NCBI GenBank assembly: GCA_024347015.1
Contig: AP024890.1
Span: 496,001 to 560,000 of the forward strand
Origin: Vibrio pectenicida
GTDB lineage: Bacteria > Pseudomonadota > Gammaproteobacteria > Enterobacterales > Vibrionaceae
Length of the DNA: 64,000 nt
Direction of reading: 5' to 3'
Under the pieces are notes generated by a model. It was not told where the DNA came from and did no database searches. It was given only the letters and a program-made list of their open reading frames with translations. This document shows positions 8,016-17,527 of the stretch, one piece after another. How positions within the stretch are numbered: position 1 is the stretch's first letter; every line of letters begins with the position of its first letter. The position numbers and the translations under genes were made by a program.

Positions 8016-10718
8016 ATGCTGGTTTTTTTACCTTTTAAAAAATTCATATTTGTTTTTATATCGATGTTGATTCTTAGTGCTTGTGGAGGAGATGGAGGAG
8101 GTGATTCATCCCCTCGTTCTCGAACAACAGCAACAATTACAGGTGTGGTATTTGATGCGCCAGTATCAAAAGCTGATGTGACAATATACGAATTTAACAA
8201 TGGTTTGCTAGGGCGTGAGCTAGGTACAGTATCGACTTCTGTAAAGGGGGAGTATGTAATTGATGTCGACTCAGCTTCGATGCCTTTATACATTGAAGTG
8301 AAGGGAGGGATATATGAAGATCCACTTTCGGGAGATCGCGTAGAGTTCAGTAATGGTAAACCGATACATATGGCCAGTGTATTCAATTATACAGAGGGAA
8401 TATCTCAACAGGTAATGGTAACCCCTCTAACTTACATTGTTACTGGCTTGGCTGAGTTTAAGATAAAAAATGGGGTTCCAGCTGCACAAGCCATTGATGA
8501 TTCGATAAGTACCGTCAGTTCTATGTACGGAGCTGAAGAACTTAACATTAATTCTGTTTTACCCATTGATATCACAAAAGGTGGTGTTTCTGGTGTTGCA
8601 ACTGATGGTCATTTATACGGTGCGTTGTTAACAGCATACGCCTCATTTGCTTACGATTTATTGAAAGAAAGTGCTAATGGAGGGGATGCGTATACCTCTA
8701 TGAATTTATCCGACATTGGTTATCGTGATGTTTTGGCGGATGGATATCTTGATGGAAAAGAGTTAGATAGAACAGCTTCGTTTTCGCAGCCCATCTATTT
8801 TGGTAATGAGCGTATTGATACGGATTTTTATACTAATTCGATTGCTCAGCAGGTAATGATTGTCGTCACCGATCCAGAGATTAACTTAGCATCTGGGCTA
8901 GATAGTGAACATTTTGACAAATTTATGGATGGTGCGGCTTTTGATCGTTACCAGAGCATGGCAAATTATCTTAATAATAGAGGTGTTAAAGGTAATGAAG
9001 GAGTCATTTTATCCAGAACTAAAATAGAGATTGACGAAACTCCCCCTAGTGCTGAGCGTGATGGCAACTCTGTTCTTAAAGGTTTGGATACAGTAGAGTT
9101 GCTCATTAGCGATGATACAGGAGTGTCTGATACCCAAATCACCCTTCGGCATAGATTCGATGAATCAGAGCAATGGAACGACATCACTTGTAGCTCTAAT
9201 AGGGATAGAGTTGATGTTTTATGTTGGATTGATGATAGTGATTTTGTTACTGGACCTAGGGAAACCAGTCTAAAAGTCAATATAAATACGACATATTTAG
9301 ATTCTGAGGATGAAAGTTTATCTCCAGAAGCCTATTTACTGGTTCAAACTTCTGATGTCATGGGTAATGAAGATATGTCCGGCACTTTATTACCACTCAT
9401 TTGGGATAACATAGCGCCAATTATTGAGATCACTTCGGCACAGACAATTAATGAATCAACACCGACCTACCTTCTAGAAGGGTTAGTAAAAGAAGACCCC
9501 GAGTCGTTAGTTAATGGGTTTGTTTACGTTTCACTATCGAGTGGAGCGCCACAACCTTATTTATGTACGGCAAAAATCTTTGGTTCTCAAACATGGTGTG
9601 AGTTTAAAACTAATGGTTACTCGACAGCAGCATTTGGGGATACAGCCAATTTTAAGATAACGACTGAAGACCTTAATGGGAATATAGGTGAATCCAACTT
9701 TACTTTATATAATGATAACGTTGTACCTATTTTGCAGGTGAAATATCCAAAAGAGTTCTTTAATTTTGAAGATGATCAGGGAATTAGCTTTGATGCGGAA
9801 TATTCAGAGGCAACGTATAATAACTTGTCTGTCGGAAGCTCAACTCAGTATCTGAAGATACTCTATGATTATGCATCAAGAGGGGTATCGGTAGTTCATC
9901 CAGAGTTAGATTTTACAGATTTTAATAAGCAGTCATTAATTGATGTCTCCTTACCTTTTGTAAGCGCTACAATCTTTGACGATACTAGTGATGAAAATGT
10001 CTATGGTTCATCTGCTGATAATTTGACTTTAAAGGTCAAGTATTTTTCAAAGGAACAAGGGGGAGATTCATTCATATACCAGACAGAAACCACGCAAAAA
10101 GCTAGTGATGCTGCATCCGGAAAAAATGTAGCCATTCCGTTTGAAGCTCTTGAGTATGATGCTGATGGTAATGTTCCTCGAATGACATACCACATACCTT
10201 ATTCAAAGGAGGTTCTTGATTTATATTTTGGGGATAAGACTTCCGAAGATATACAGAAGTTGGTTATTTCGGTAATTGATGCATCTGGCAATGAGAGCGC
10301 TCCTCAAGAAGTTTATTTTAGGTCAACATTTGATATGCCAGAGGTGACCATTGTTTCACCCTTTATAAATGCTCAAGTAAGGCTCGAAGGACTTAAGTCT
10401 AACGGCGCATTCAATTATCTTAAATCTTGTACTACACAGCAAGTAGGTCAAGCACATGATGTGGCAAGTTGTACGATAACTTATGATTCGGCTGACTATG
10501 AGTTTTTCCGAGTATTTGTTAAGAGTGATGGTCGTACTCACTACTATCAGTGGAGTAAAGATGAATCAATACCGGTCGCTATTTCTACAAATGATAACCT
10601 TGGTGCATATTTTTCTTCTGCTGATAAAACAACACTTTATATTACCGAGTTTTCAAGTTACCACACAGGTTTGTTCGATAGCCAATGGGATAGTTTGGAT
10701 TCAGGTGAAAAACGGTAG
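8016..10718 (+). CDS. Giant surface lipoprotein, N-terminal part (gene split by a frameshift)
   Basis: 900 residues. The N-terminus has a hydrophobic signal and lipobox LSAC followed by GGDGGG, typical of outer-membrane lipoproteins. A carboxypeptidase-regulatory-like domain (TITGVVFDAPVSKADVTIYE, about 42-61) is followed by a helical block (VTPLTYIVTGLAEF..., about 135-215) and several Ig-like repeats with D-N-P-P and DTTP-like joints (ETPPSAERDG, DNIAPIIEI, DNVVPILQV). The frame ends in TAG at 10716-10718 just after a run of five A; the next frame continues the protein without a break in homology (see the gene at 10739). Probably a surface adhesin or matrix component; exact role unknown. 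Confidence 0.7.
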   Translation: MLVFLPFKKFIFVFISMLILSACGGDGGGDSSPRSRTTATITGVVFDAPVSKADVTIYEFNNGLLGRELGTVSTSVKGEYVIDVDSASMPLYIEVKGGIYEDPLSGDRVEFSNGKPIHMASVFNYTEGISQQVMVTPLTYIVTGLAEFKIKNGVPAAQAIDDSISTVSSMYGAEELNINSVLPIDITKGGVSGVATDGHLYGALLTAYASFAYDLLKESANGGDAYTSMNLSDIGYRDVLADGYLDGKELDRTASFSQPIYFGNERIDTDFYTNSIAQQVMIVVTDPEINLASGLDSEHFDKFMDGAAFDRYQSMANYLNNRGVKGNEGVILSRTKIEIDETPPSAERDGNSVLKGLDTVELLISDDTGVSDTQITLRHRFDESEQWNDITCSSNRDRVDVLCWIDDSDFVTGPRETSLKVNINTTYLDSEDESLSPEAYLLVQTSDVMGNEDMSGTLLPLIWDNIAPIIEITSAQTINESTPTYLLEGLVKEDPESLVNGFVYVSLSSGAPQPYLCTAKIFGSQTWCEFKTNGYSTAAFGDTANFKITTEDLNGNIGESNFTLYNDNVVPILQVKYPKEFFNFEDDQGISFDAEYSEATYNNLSVGSSTQYLKILYDYASRGVSVVHPELDFTDFNKQSLIDVSLPFVSATIFDDTSDENVYGSSADNLTLKVKYFSKEQGGDSFIYQTETTQKASDAASGKNVAIPFEALEYDADGNVPRMTYHIPYSKEVLDLYFGDKTSEDIQKLVISVIDASGNESAPQEVYFRSTFDMPEVTIVSPFINAQVRLEGLKSNGAFNYLKSCTTQQVGQAHDVASCTITYDSADYEFFRVFVKSDGRTHYYQWSKDESIPVAISTNDNLGAYFSSADKTTLYITEFSSYHTGLFDSQWDSLDSGEKR

Positions 10719-10738
10719 CGAAAGCTGAACAAATACTA

Positions 10739-12868
10739 GTGGAGGTAAAAAGTGCATTGAACAATCAAGCAAACTCAATGCTTGGTTTTGATCCTGTTGG
10801 TACTCCTTATGCGACTAATGAAATGCTGAGTTCTAGCCTCCCCCCCATTTTGAGTGACGAATATATCTACCGCTTTTTGCTTGAAAGTTTGACAGAGATG
10901 GCACATGAAAACAGCGCAAGTGACGCCAGCTCCATTGATTACGCTAGCGCTTTTTATGAAGACTTATCTTATGATGGTAAGGCTGACGGGCAAGGAGAAA
11001 GCGGTCAAATCCTTGTTGGTTTTGATGAGCTGAATTCTGAAATTTATCGAGATAGTTTGGCTAGGTATTATTATGAGATAGTCACTGATGCGGGTATTGA
11101 ATCTCAGTATGCACTTGCTCAAGCAGATCACTTTGCTACAGCAAACCCTACATATGGCAGTGTTACTGTATTTGATGATGAAGGTGGTAGTATTGATCGA
11201 GAACCGCCGCTAGTTACTCTTGCGCCAAATGAGGTACAAGAAGAAGGAGCATTTACTACTACTGGCTCTGGAAATGACTTCAAAATAGCTGGCAAAGTCA
11301 CTTCAACATTGATCATTGAAGATTCAGCAACAGTTGATGTTGAGAGTTTAAAGGTTTTTGGTGTCGATAATTCAAAAAAAAAATTAATTACTGATATTGA
11401 TTTTGTGAATAGCGATGAGTCTACAAAATATAGGAAAGTTTATGATTTTGTTATTGATTCTCAAGAAGTAATTTTTGAGGATGTCAAACAATTTGAAATT
11501 GAAGTCACTGCAAAAGATGGGGTAGAAAATAGAATAGGCCCTATCATAGTATCAACTTATTATGTTGATAACCAAGCACCACAAAAAGCAAGTGTTCTTG
11601 TATCTCCGGAGTTTCCAACTCAGGATGACACCGTATCTTTCTCTATCGAGTTCTCAGAACCAGTAGCTGATGTTGAAGCGACCTTTGATGGAATTGATGT
11701 TGTATTTGAAAATGCAGAGGAGTATCAATTTGTTTGGACTGGTGAGACGTCTGAGCCTATTACACTTAAAGCCGATGAAGCGTCAAAACAACTCATTGTT
11801 AAAGATACTTACCATGATGAAGTGAATAACCACCATCAGGAATTTATAGAAGAAATTCTTGTTACTCCCACGATCACAGTTGATGACGTTACTGAAGATA
11901 ATATCGTTAATGGTGAAAATGATGAGATTACACAAGTTGTATTTAGTGGTACCACTAAAGGTTATGAGAGTGGTACCACCTTGACTGTAGCCGTTGCTTC
12001 CGATAAACGTCCTGAAGATAAATTTGGTCCTATAGAGGTTACAACAAATGGTCCTGATGGTAGTTGGCTAACACCTTCTCAAAATATGACGTTTTGGGAG
12101 GAAGCTGATTTTACAGTGCATGTCATGGGCCCAGAAATTCTCTCGGTAGGTCAGGTCACAGCCAATAAACGATCTAGATATGTGGATCATATCCAGCCCC
12201 AAGTTGTCCAGTCTGTGATAGAAGTATTGCCTACTACGCTAGAAAAAGTGAGTGACATGCAAGAAGTACTTATAGATGGTCAATCCGCTTTAGTAACCTT
12301 GGCTTTTAATGAGAGAGTTACGCAGCCTACGGCAACACTAAATGGGCAAAGTGTTATTTTTGAAGATCAACCGATGATGGAAGATGTTTCAATTAGTTGG
12401 GTCGGTAGGGTAGATGTGCTGGAGTTACCTACTAATACTGCTACATCTGTACTGGATGTTTCTGGGTATGAAGATACAGCTTTGGAGCCTCATGAGGGTA
12501 TGGTGTTTAGTAAAGTAATAGCACTCAAGCCTGTGCTCATTATGGATCCTATTGATGACTTATTGGCGAGTGATACAAGGATGTTTTCTGTTTCTGGCAG
12601 TTCAAAGGGATTTGAAAATAATGCTGAGCTAACGATTAGTGTTACTACAAAAAATATTCCTAGTCAGAATTATACAAAAAAAGCAAAGGTTGGGCCTGAT
12701 GGCCTTTGGCATACTATTGATGAAGATATTTCCCAGTGGCAGCAAGGTACATTACTTATCGCAGTAAATGGTGAGAACAGCGTTGGCCAGGTAGCAGATG
12801 AAACAAGCCAAGAAGTTCTTTTTTCTGATGACATAGTACCGCCAGTTGATAAGGTTGTGTCTCCCTAA
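10739..12868 (+). CDS. Giant surface lipoprotein, C-terminal part (frameshifted from the upstream gene)
   Basis: 709 residues from a GTG, but this frame is open from 10709 and has no convincing start signal. Reading across with one extra A in GGTGAAAAACGG gives a smooth protein: ...YHTGLFDSQWDSLDSG then EKTVAKAEQILVEVKSALNN. That junction matches an internal repeat of the N-terminal part (VTPLTYIVTGLAEFKIKNG..., then ...GHLYGALLTAYASFAYDLL versus SDEYIYRFLLESLTEMA here), which supports one original gene of about 1617 codons. The rest holds Ig-like domains with EFSEPV and LAFNERV blocks typical of bacterial Ig-like domains. Either a pseudogene, phase variation in an A run, or a base-calling error. 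Confidence 0.65.
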   Translation: MEVKSALNNQANSMLGFDPVGTPYATNEMLSSSLPPILSDEYIYRFLLESLTEMAHENSASDASSIDYASAFYEDLSYDGKADGQGESGQILVGFDELNSEIYRDSLARYYYEIVTDAGIESQYALAQADHFATANPTYGSVTVFDDEGGSIDREPPLVTLAPNEVQEEGAFTTTGSGNDFKIAGKVTSTLIIEDSATVDVESLKVFGVDNSKKKLITDIDFVNSDESTKYRKVYDFVIDSQEVIFEDVKQFEIEVTAKDGVENRIGPIIVSTYYVDNQAPQKASVLVSPEFPTQDDTVSFSIEFSEPVADVEATFDGIDVVFENAEEYQFVWTGETSEPITLKADEASKQLIVKDTYHDEVNNHHQEFIEEILVTPTITVDDVTEDNIVNGENDEITQVVFSGTTKGYESGTTLTVAVASDKRPEDKFGPIEVTTNGPDGSWLTPSQNMTFWEEADFTVHVMGPEILSVGQVTANKRSRYVDHIQPQVVQSVIEVLPTTLEKVSDMQEVLIDGQSALVTLAFNERVTQPTATLNGQSVIFEDQPMMEDVSISWVGRVDVLELPTNTATSVLDVSGYEDTALEPHEGMVFSKVIALKPVLIMDPIDDLLASDTRMFSVSGSSKGFENNAELTISVTTKNIPSQNYTKKAKVGPDGLWHTIDEDISQWQQGTLLIAVNGENSVGQVADETSQEVLFSDDIVPPVDKVVSP

Positions 12869-13193
12869 CATTTGGATGTAAGGTATGTCCAACATACCGT
12901 AGTGTAATAGATACAAAACGTCATTGCTGAATAAAAAACAATCAATAAAGCTCAATGGGCATACTAAGAAGTAGACCCCATTGAGTCTTACCACACCTAG
13001 TTAGCTCTTTTGGCAAAAAAGGTTGTCTGATTTTGGTATTTGTTGCATGTCTCGACATTTTCTCTTCCTCACTGGCTTTGAGTTCTTTGTTGCTCTCGAG
13101 ATGAAAAAACTTAATTTTCATCACAGTTTTTCTGTAAATATTTTATAAACTTCACACTTCGTATTGAGATAAATAAGATCCTTAGGACTTTGC
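12869..13193. other. Intergenic region with two inverted repeats
   Basis: No gene is seen in these 325 bases. GGTATG...CATACC (about 12882-12898) follows the lipoprotein gene, and CTCAATGGG (12951-12959) pairs with CCCATTGAG (12977-12985). Neither has a T run, so they are weak terminators or transcript-stability elements. Confidence 0.45.
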
Positions 13194-14291
13194 ATGAACA
13201 AAACATTGATTTCGCTACTACTCGCAAGTGCACTGACACTCGGTGCGTCAACACCTGCAATCGCAGATTCAGAGCAAGCCGTACAAGCCTCTGCGCAATA
13301 CACAGATTTGGTAACAAAACGTGAGGTAGTCGATAAGCTTTTAAATGATGCGGTAAGCGCATTTAAGTCGCCTGCACGAGTTTCTCACGCTGGTTTTACA
13401 GCGAAAATGCCAAGCAATATGGAAATAGTGACCGATCGCCTCTTGCAAGCATACCAACTCGAACCTTACCGAACGGATTTGTTGATTTCAGCGGCGAATG
13501 CGCAAATCTATAACAAGAATGTTGATCGAGCGATTGAGTTATTTGAGCAAGCTTTATCAGCCGTGCCTGATGATATTGATTTACACACGTATTTGGCTGT
13601 GTGGCAAAAATTTAAGGGTAACGAGGAAAAATCACAAAAGCATAGACAGACTCTGATCAAGCTCAATACGGGCAAAGCGCAAGATTTAAGCCGAATTTTA
13701 CAAACGATTGACCGAGTGGTTGCGACGCCGCTGAAAGAGAAAGCGGATAAGGGCGTGCTTAGTGATCGTGGAGCAATCGTAACGCTGGGGTATGCGTTAA
13801 ACCCAGATGGCTCAATGCACCCAATTTTAGTTGAGCGGCTTGAGACTACGTTAAAACTTGCTAAAGCGAATCCTAAAGCACTTATTGTTCTGACAGGGGG
13901 CGTACCACAAAACCACAAAACGGAAGGAAAACTCATGGCTGATTGGCTGATTGCTAAAGGAGTGAGAGCAGATCGTATTATTGAAGAAAATTATGCTACT
14001 AGCACAGTGGGCAACGCGCTATTTAGCAGCTATGCGCTTGCAAGACATAAGATCAAACACGCAACAATCATCAGTTCGGCCAGTCATGTCCGTCGTGGTC
14101 AGGTTCTATTTGAGGTTGCCAGTTGGCAAACCGGCCCAACAGGAGTTACCTTTGATACCGTCGCATACGCGGATAAACCACTTAAAGATTTAAGACAGAT
14201 CAGTGATAGTGAGCTGCTTGGTATTTATCGTGATGCTTTACGAACTTACGGCATGTGGAGCTATCGCTCTTACCCGTTGGAATCAAGGTAA
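13194..14291 (+). CDS. Exported SanA/YdcF (DUF218) family protein with TPR-like N-terminus
   Basis: 365 residues: a signal peptide (about 1-25, ending IADS), a tetratricopeptide-like helical part (about 80-160; DLLISAANAQIYNKNVDRAIELFEQAL), then a DUF218 domain (about 195-340). DUF218 landmarks are the opening GAIVTLGYALNPDGSM, LIVLTGGVPQN, the NYATSTVGNA block (usual form E..S.nT.eN), and ISSASHVRRG (usual form vTs..H..Ra). Family members (SanA, ElyC, YdcF) affect envelope barrier function and peptidoglycan or ECA metabolism; the reaction is not known. It is a single gene with AGGACT-type ribosome-binding sequence. Confidence 0.8.
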   Translation: MNKTLISLLLASALTLGASTPAIADSEQAVQASAQYTDLVTKREVVDKLLNDAVSAFKSPARVSHAGFTAKMPSNMEIVTDRLLQAYQLEPYRTDLLISAANAQIYNKNVDRAIELFEQALSAVPDDIDLHTYLAVWQKFKGNEEKSQKHRQTLIKLNTGKAQDLSRILQTIDRVVATPLKEKADKGVLSDRGAIVTLGYALNPDGSMHPILVERLETTLKLAKANPKALIVLTGGVPQNHKTEGKLMADWLIAKGVRADRIIEENYATSTVGNALFSSYALARHKIKHATIISSASHVRRGQVLFEVASWQTGPTGVTFDTVAYADKPLKDLRQISDSELLGIYRDALRTYGMWSYRSYPLESR

Positions 14292-14316
14292 TAAAATGTT
14301 TCACTGGGTTAAATTG

Positions 14317-14730
14317 TTAATGATTGACTCGCGCCCGAAGAGATTTAGTTTGAGAGCGAGTTCCTTTCGATCTTAGGCGCTTTTCGTTAGCCGCTCTGCT
14401 AGGTTTAGTTGGGCGGCGTTTTTTGGGTACTTCTGTAGCACTGCGTATTATCTGTGTGAGTCGATGGAGCGCATCTTCCTTATTTTGTTCTTTTGTCCTA
14501 AATTGTTGGGCTTTAATCGTGATCACGCCTTGCTTTGAAATTCGGGTATCACTGAGTGACATTAAGCGTTCTTTATAGATGGCAGGGAGTGAAGAGTGAA
14601 TAATATCGAACTGGAGATGTATCGCAGAAGAGACTTTGTTAACGTTTTGCCCACCAGCACCTTGTGCTCGTATCGCAGTGAGCCTAATTTCCCAAGCCTG
14701 AAGTGTAACCGTATTTGAAATTTTAAGCAT
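14317..14730 (-). CDS. arfB: Alternative ribosome-rescue factor ArfB (YaeJ), class I release-factor-like
   Basis: 137 residues from the ATG at 14730. I prefer this over an upstream ATG at 14838 because the E. coli protein (140 residues) begins at the equivalent place and the extra 36 residues resemble nothing. The catalytic GGQ motif lies in IRAQGAGGQNVNKVSSAIHL and the basic C-terminal tail (KKRRPTKPSRAANEKRLRSK) enters the empty mRNA channel. ArfB hydrolyses peptidyl-tRNA on ribosomes stalled at mRNA ends without a stop codon. The ribosome-binding site is weak. Confidence 0.92.
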   Translation of the reverse strand: MLKISNTVTLQAWEIRLTAIRAQGAGGQNVNKVSSAIHLQFDIIHSSLPAIYKERLMSLSDTRISKQGVITIKAQQFRTKEQNKEDALHRLTQIIRSATEVPKKRRPTKPSRAANEKRLRSKGTRSQTKSLRARVNH

Positions 14731-14897
14731 AATAGATCGGTGTGTCGGATTAGCACTTAAAGTGTAAATCAGAAGTATATTGAATTCTATTGGTTTTGCT
14801 GACCGATCTGGTTTAAAGTAAATCTTGTCTTGTAACACTCGGCAATTTATTGATGGCTAGCTACACTCTAACAAGCAGAGTCTAGAGAGAATAGAGC

Positions 14898-15983
14898 ATG
14901 ATAAAGAAGCACATAGGTGCACTAACAGGGATTCGAGGGGTTGCTGCATTGTGGGTTTTATTGCACCACTTGGTCACTCAATATCCGCTCGAAGGAAAAT
15001 TACCTCATCTGATTACAAACATTGCTGAAAAAGGCTGGCTTGGCGTTGATTTATTTTTTCTTTTAAGCGGCTTTGTGATTGCTTATGTACATCATAATGA
15101 CTTTAGCAATCAGATTTCTTTTTCGATTTGGCGACGTTTTATGTGGCTTCGTATTGCACGGATCTATCCTGTTCATTTAGTGACAACGCTAGCATTGATA
15201 CCTATTTTTTTGCTAGCAAGTAGTCAATTCAATTATCAGTCTGCTGTGGACGCCTTCTCATTGCCCAAACTGTTGTTTAGTTTGAGCTTAACTAATGGTA
15301 TGGGTATTGGGAACTCCATTGGTTGGAACGCTCCTTCATGGTCGGTGAGTAGTGAGTTTTTCGCTTATTTGTGTTTTCCATTTTTGGCGGCATCAATATT
15401 TAGAACACCGCTTTCCGTACGTCAGTGTATCTCTATTATTGGTGCAATATTTATATTGACGATCAGTTTGGGTTGGTTTTTAACAAGTAGGCAAAGCTAT
15501 TTTGCAGGCTGGGAGTTTGTTCTGCTGCGAGTACTGAGTGAGTTTGTAGTTGGGATGATAATTTTTAGAATTTATCAAATTTCTAAGTTCCGTACTTTGT
15601 TTCCTGTGGCCCTAGTGGCTCTAGCGGTTATTGTGTTAATGAGCCTATTCAATACTCCTAGTCGTTGGGACTGGGTTTTGATCATAGCGTTTGGTTTGCT
15701 TTTGTTCTCTTTAACCGATGAGAGTCACTTTGCTAGTCGTTGGTTGTCCAGCAGTGCTGCTGTTTATTTGGGTAAAATCTCATACTCAGTTTATCTATGT
15801 CATGGAGTCGTCTTTATGGTTCTAAACAGTGCATTTGGTCGATTGTTGCCTGATTGGTCAGGTGTCGCTTTATTACTCCCTACCCTAGCGTATGTTGGGA
15901 TATCGTTACTTGCAGCGCATATCATCTACACATTTATTGAAGTACCGGCACAACGCTGGCTTAAGTATGGGTTAAAAAACTAA
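14898..15983 (+). CDS. Acyltransferase 3 (OafA/YrhL) family membrane protein
   Basis: 361 residues with about ten membrane segments. The N-terminus IGALTGIRGVAALWVLLHH carries the family's conserved R and the HH pair, followed by the GWLGVDLFFLLSGFVI signature, and W.R..RI.P.H at about residues 83-97 (FMWLRIARIYPVHL). Members transfer acetyl or other acyl groups to exported carbohydrates such as LPS O-antigen or peptidoglycan. There is no C-terminal SGNH domain. No sugar-biosynthesis genes are near, so the acceptor is unknown. Orientation is divergent from arfB. Confidence 0.88.
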   Translation: MIKKHIGALTGIRGVAALWVLLHHLVTQYPLEGKLPHLITNIAEKGWLGVDLFFLLSGFVIAYVHHNDFSNQISFSIWRRFMWLRIARIYPVHLVTTLALIPIFLLASSQFNYQSAVDAFSLPKLLFSLSLTNGMGIGNSIGWNAPSWSVSSEFFAYLCFPFLAASIFRTPLSVRQCISIIGAIFILTISLGWFLTSRQSYFAGWEFVLLRVLSEFVVGMIIFRIYQISKFRTLFPVALVALAVIVLMSLFNTPSRWDWVLIIAFGLLLFSLTDESHFASRWLSSSAAVYLGKISYSVYLCHGVVFMVLNSAFGRLLPDWSGVALLLPTLAYVGISLLAAHIIYTFIEVPAQRWLKYGLKN

Positions 15984-16203
15984 TATTTTTATAGAGGTTA
16001 CTGATTTTTAATATTTATTTTAATGTTTCTATTACTGTGTAAATTACAATAAATTAAATCGGGTATTGTTTTATTTATATTTAAACCTTCAATATTAGTT
16101 GATAATAATCACATAAAAATATTAATATATTGTGTTTTAAAATTAAAACTTGAAAGAGTTCATATAATATTTGATATTGCACCTTGAAATTAAGGAGTAA
16201 TGA

Positions 16204-17175
16204 ATGAATAAAAATAACATACTAGCAATATTATTTTTTTCTGTACCATCTATTGCTGATACATTATCTATTGTGCCAGATATAAAAAATGGTTTACCTG
16301 CTATTATTAGTGAGCCTGTTTTATACCAAGAACCTCAATTTGATTATTTCGATTTGACAGAAGGTTATTTAGAGCAACGTGCGGAGGCAATAGCAAAACT
16401 TCCTATTGCTTTGACTAGTGTTGAGCGAGTCTGCATTCAGACATCATACAATCATATCGATCAATATACGGACTCACCTCAATCTGGTGTACTTATTTAT
16501 ACTTATGCACAAGACAATAATGGAAAAAAAGTCAACAATACGACTATCGGTGATAGAATCAACTTAGACAGAGTGTCTGAACATTGTATTGATGAATCTA
16601 ACTGGGTGTACGAGAATTGGTTAGCCGACAAGAATATGACCTTTACTCCTTATAGCTCATCATCGTCTGTTATAACTGATGTACGTGTAATTGTTGATGG
16701 AACATTATCTTTATCACAGATACCTAAAGAATTTATCCAGCAATATTATGATTTTATTAATAAAGTTGGATTTGATCAATCTGCAGCATTTTATCACCCC
16801 GATGACATTAACAGTTTGAAAGACATGGTTGTATTGGGACTTGAAAATAATGATCCTAGTATGAAACTTATAAGAGATATCGCTTTTGGTAAATCGATCA
16901 CTAAGGAAGATATTGCTCTAATGGCAGCTGCTGATTTTATGAATCAGTTCCTTTCTATTATTGCCCATTCATCAGGTAATAACACGGCTAACTTAGAGTC
17001 ATTTCAAGTAATCAATGTATTTGAATATAATGATAAGCAGTACATTAATGTTGAGAAAAGAGAAAAAATATTTGGTAAAGTAATCACAAGGAATGAAGTA
17101 GTAATCTTGAAAAAGTATGGTAATTATTGGATGCTAGAACTTCCAGAGAGTTTGAAAGGTATTCTAAATAAATAA
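16204..17175 (+). CDS. Secreted protein of unknown function
   Basis: 323 residues that I do not recognise. A signal-like N-terminus (NILAILFFSVPSIADT) suggests export. Two cysteines (in VCIQTS and EHCIDE) could form a disulphide. The last 60 residues read like a small beta domain (ESFQVINVFEYNDKQYINVEKR, then VVILKKYGNYWMLELP), reminiscent of SnoaL/DUF4878-like C-termini where a phosphorylation-like 'gnyWkl' ends the fold; that is only a resemblance. TAAGGAG five to six bases before the ATG is a strong ribosome-binding site. The gene and surroundings are strongly AT-rich compared with creBCD. Confidence 0.7.
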   Translation: MNKNNILAILFFSVPSIADTLSIVPDIKNGLPAIISEPVLYQEPQFDYFDLTEGYLEQRAEAIAKLPIALTSVERVCIQTSYNHIDQYTDSPQSGVLIYTYAQDNNGKKVNNTTIGDRINLDRVSEHCIDESNWVYENWLADKNMTFTPYSSSSSVITDVRVIVDGTLSLSQIPKEFIQQYYDFINKVGFDQSAAFYHPDDINSLKDMVVLGLENNDPSMKLIRDIAFGKSITKEDIALMAAADFMNQFLSIIAHSSGNNTANLESFQVINVFEYNDKQYINVEKREKIFGKVITRNEVVILKKYGNYWMLELPESLKGILNK

Positions 17176-17185
17176 GTAATAAATA

Positions 17186-17211
17186 TGGTGATGAACTGTA
17201 AATCATCACCA
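17186..17211 (+). terminator. Hairpin after the secreted unknown gene
   Basis: TGGTGATGA pairs perfectly with TCATCACCA around an 8-base loop, 11 bases after the stop; the downstream sequence is AT-rich rather than a pure T run. Confidence 0.6.
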
Positions 17212-17299
17212 ATTAATTATTTTAAATAAATAGAAAATTTTTATTATCCATTTATAAGAAAAGTAAATTTATTTTTACTCAGATCTATTCTTTTTGATT

Positions 17300-17335
17300 A
17301 TTGATTTTATTGATTTTATTGATTTTATTGATTTT
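17300..17335. repeat. Tandem repeat, 9-bp unit x4 (ATTGATTTT)
   Basis: Four perfect copies of ATTGATTTT. It lies in the 352-base gap between the secreted unknown gene and the HopA1-like gene, just before a second array. Confidence 0.9.
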
Positions 17336-17344
17336 AATTTATTT

Positions 17345-17386
17345 GATATTTGATATTTGATATTTGATATTTGATATTTGATATTT
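17345..17386. repeat. Tandem repeat, 7-bp unit x6 (GATATTT)
   Basis: Six perfect copies of GATATTT, starting 9 bases after the first array and ending about 35 bases before the ATG at 17421. Its position in the likely promoter or 5' leader means copy-number change could alter expression of the downstream gene. Confidence 0.9.
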
Positions 17387-17527
17387 GTATTTTTTTTGCT
17401 TGTGTTTACTTAAAAGTAATATGAAAAAACAATCATATCAACGGTTTTTTCCTCACTATTTCTTACGTCATATTCGGTTAATTCAAACAACAGTAATGAT
17501 ATCAATTCAGTAAACTCTAGCTACTTA

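Noticed and set aside
10706..10718. Programmed -1 frameshifting at GAAAAAC in the giant lipoprotein
   Set aside because: The zero frame is not arranged as X XXY YYZ and no stimulatory hairpin or upstream Shine-Dalgarno is evident; a simple indel is more likely.
13981..14193. 70-codon plus-strand frame inside the SanA/YdcF gene
   Set aside because: Out-of-frame shadow of a clear DUF218 coding region.
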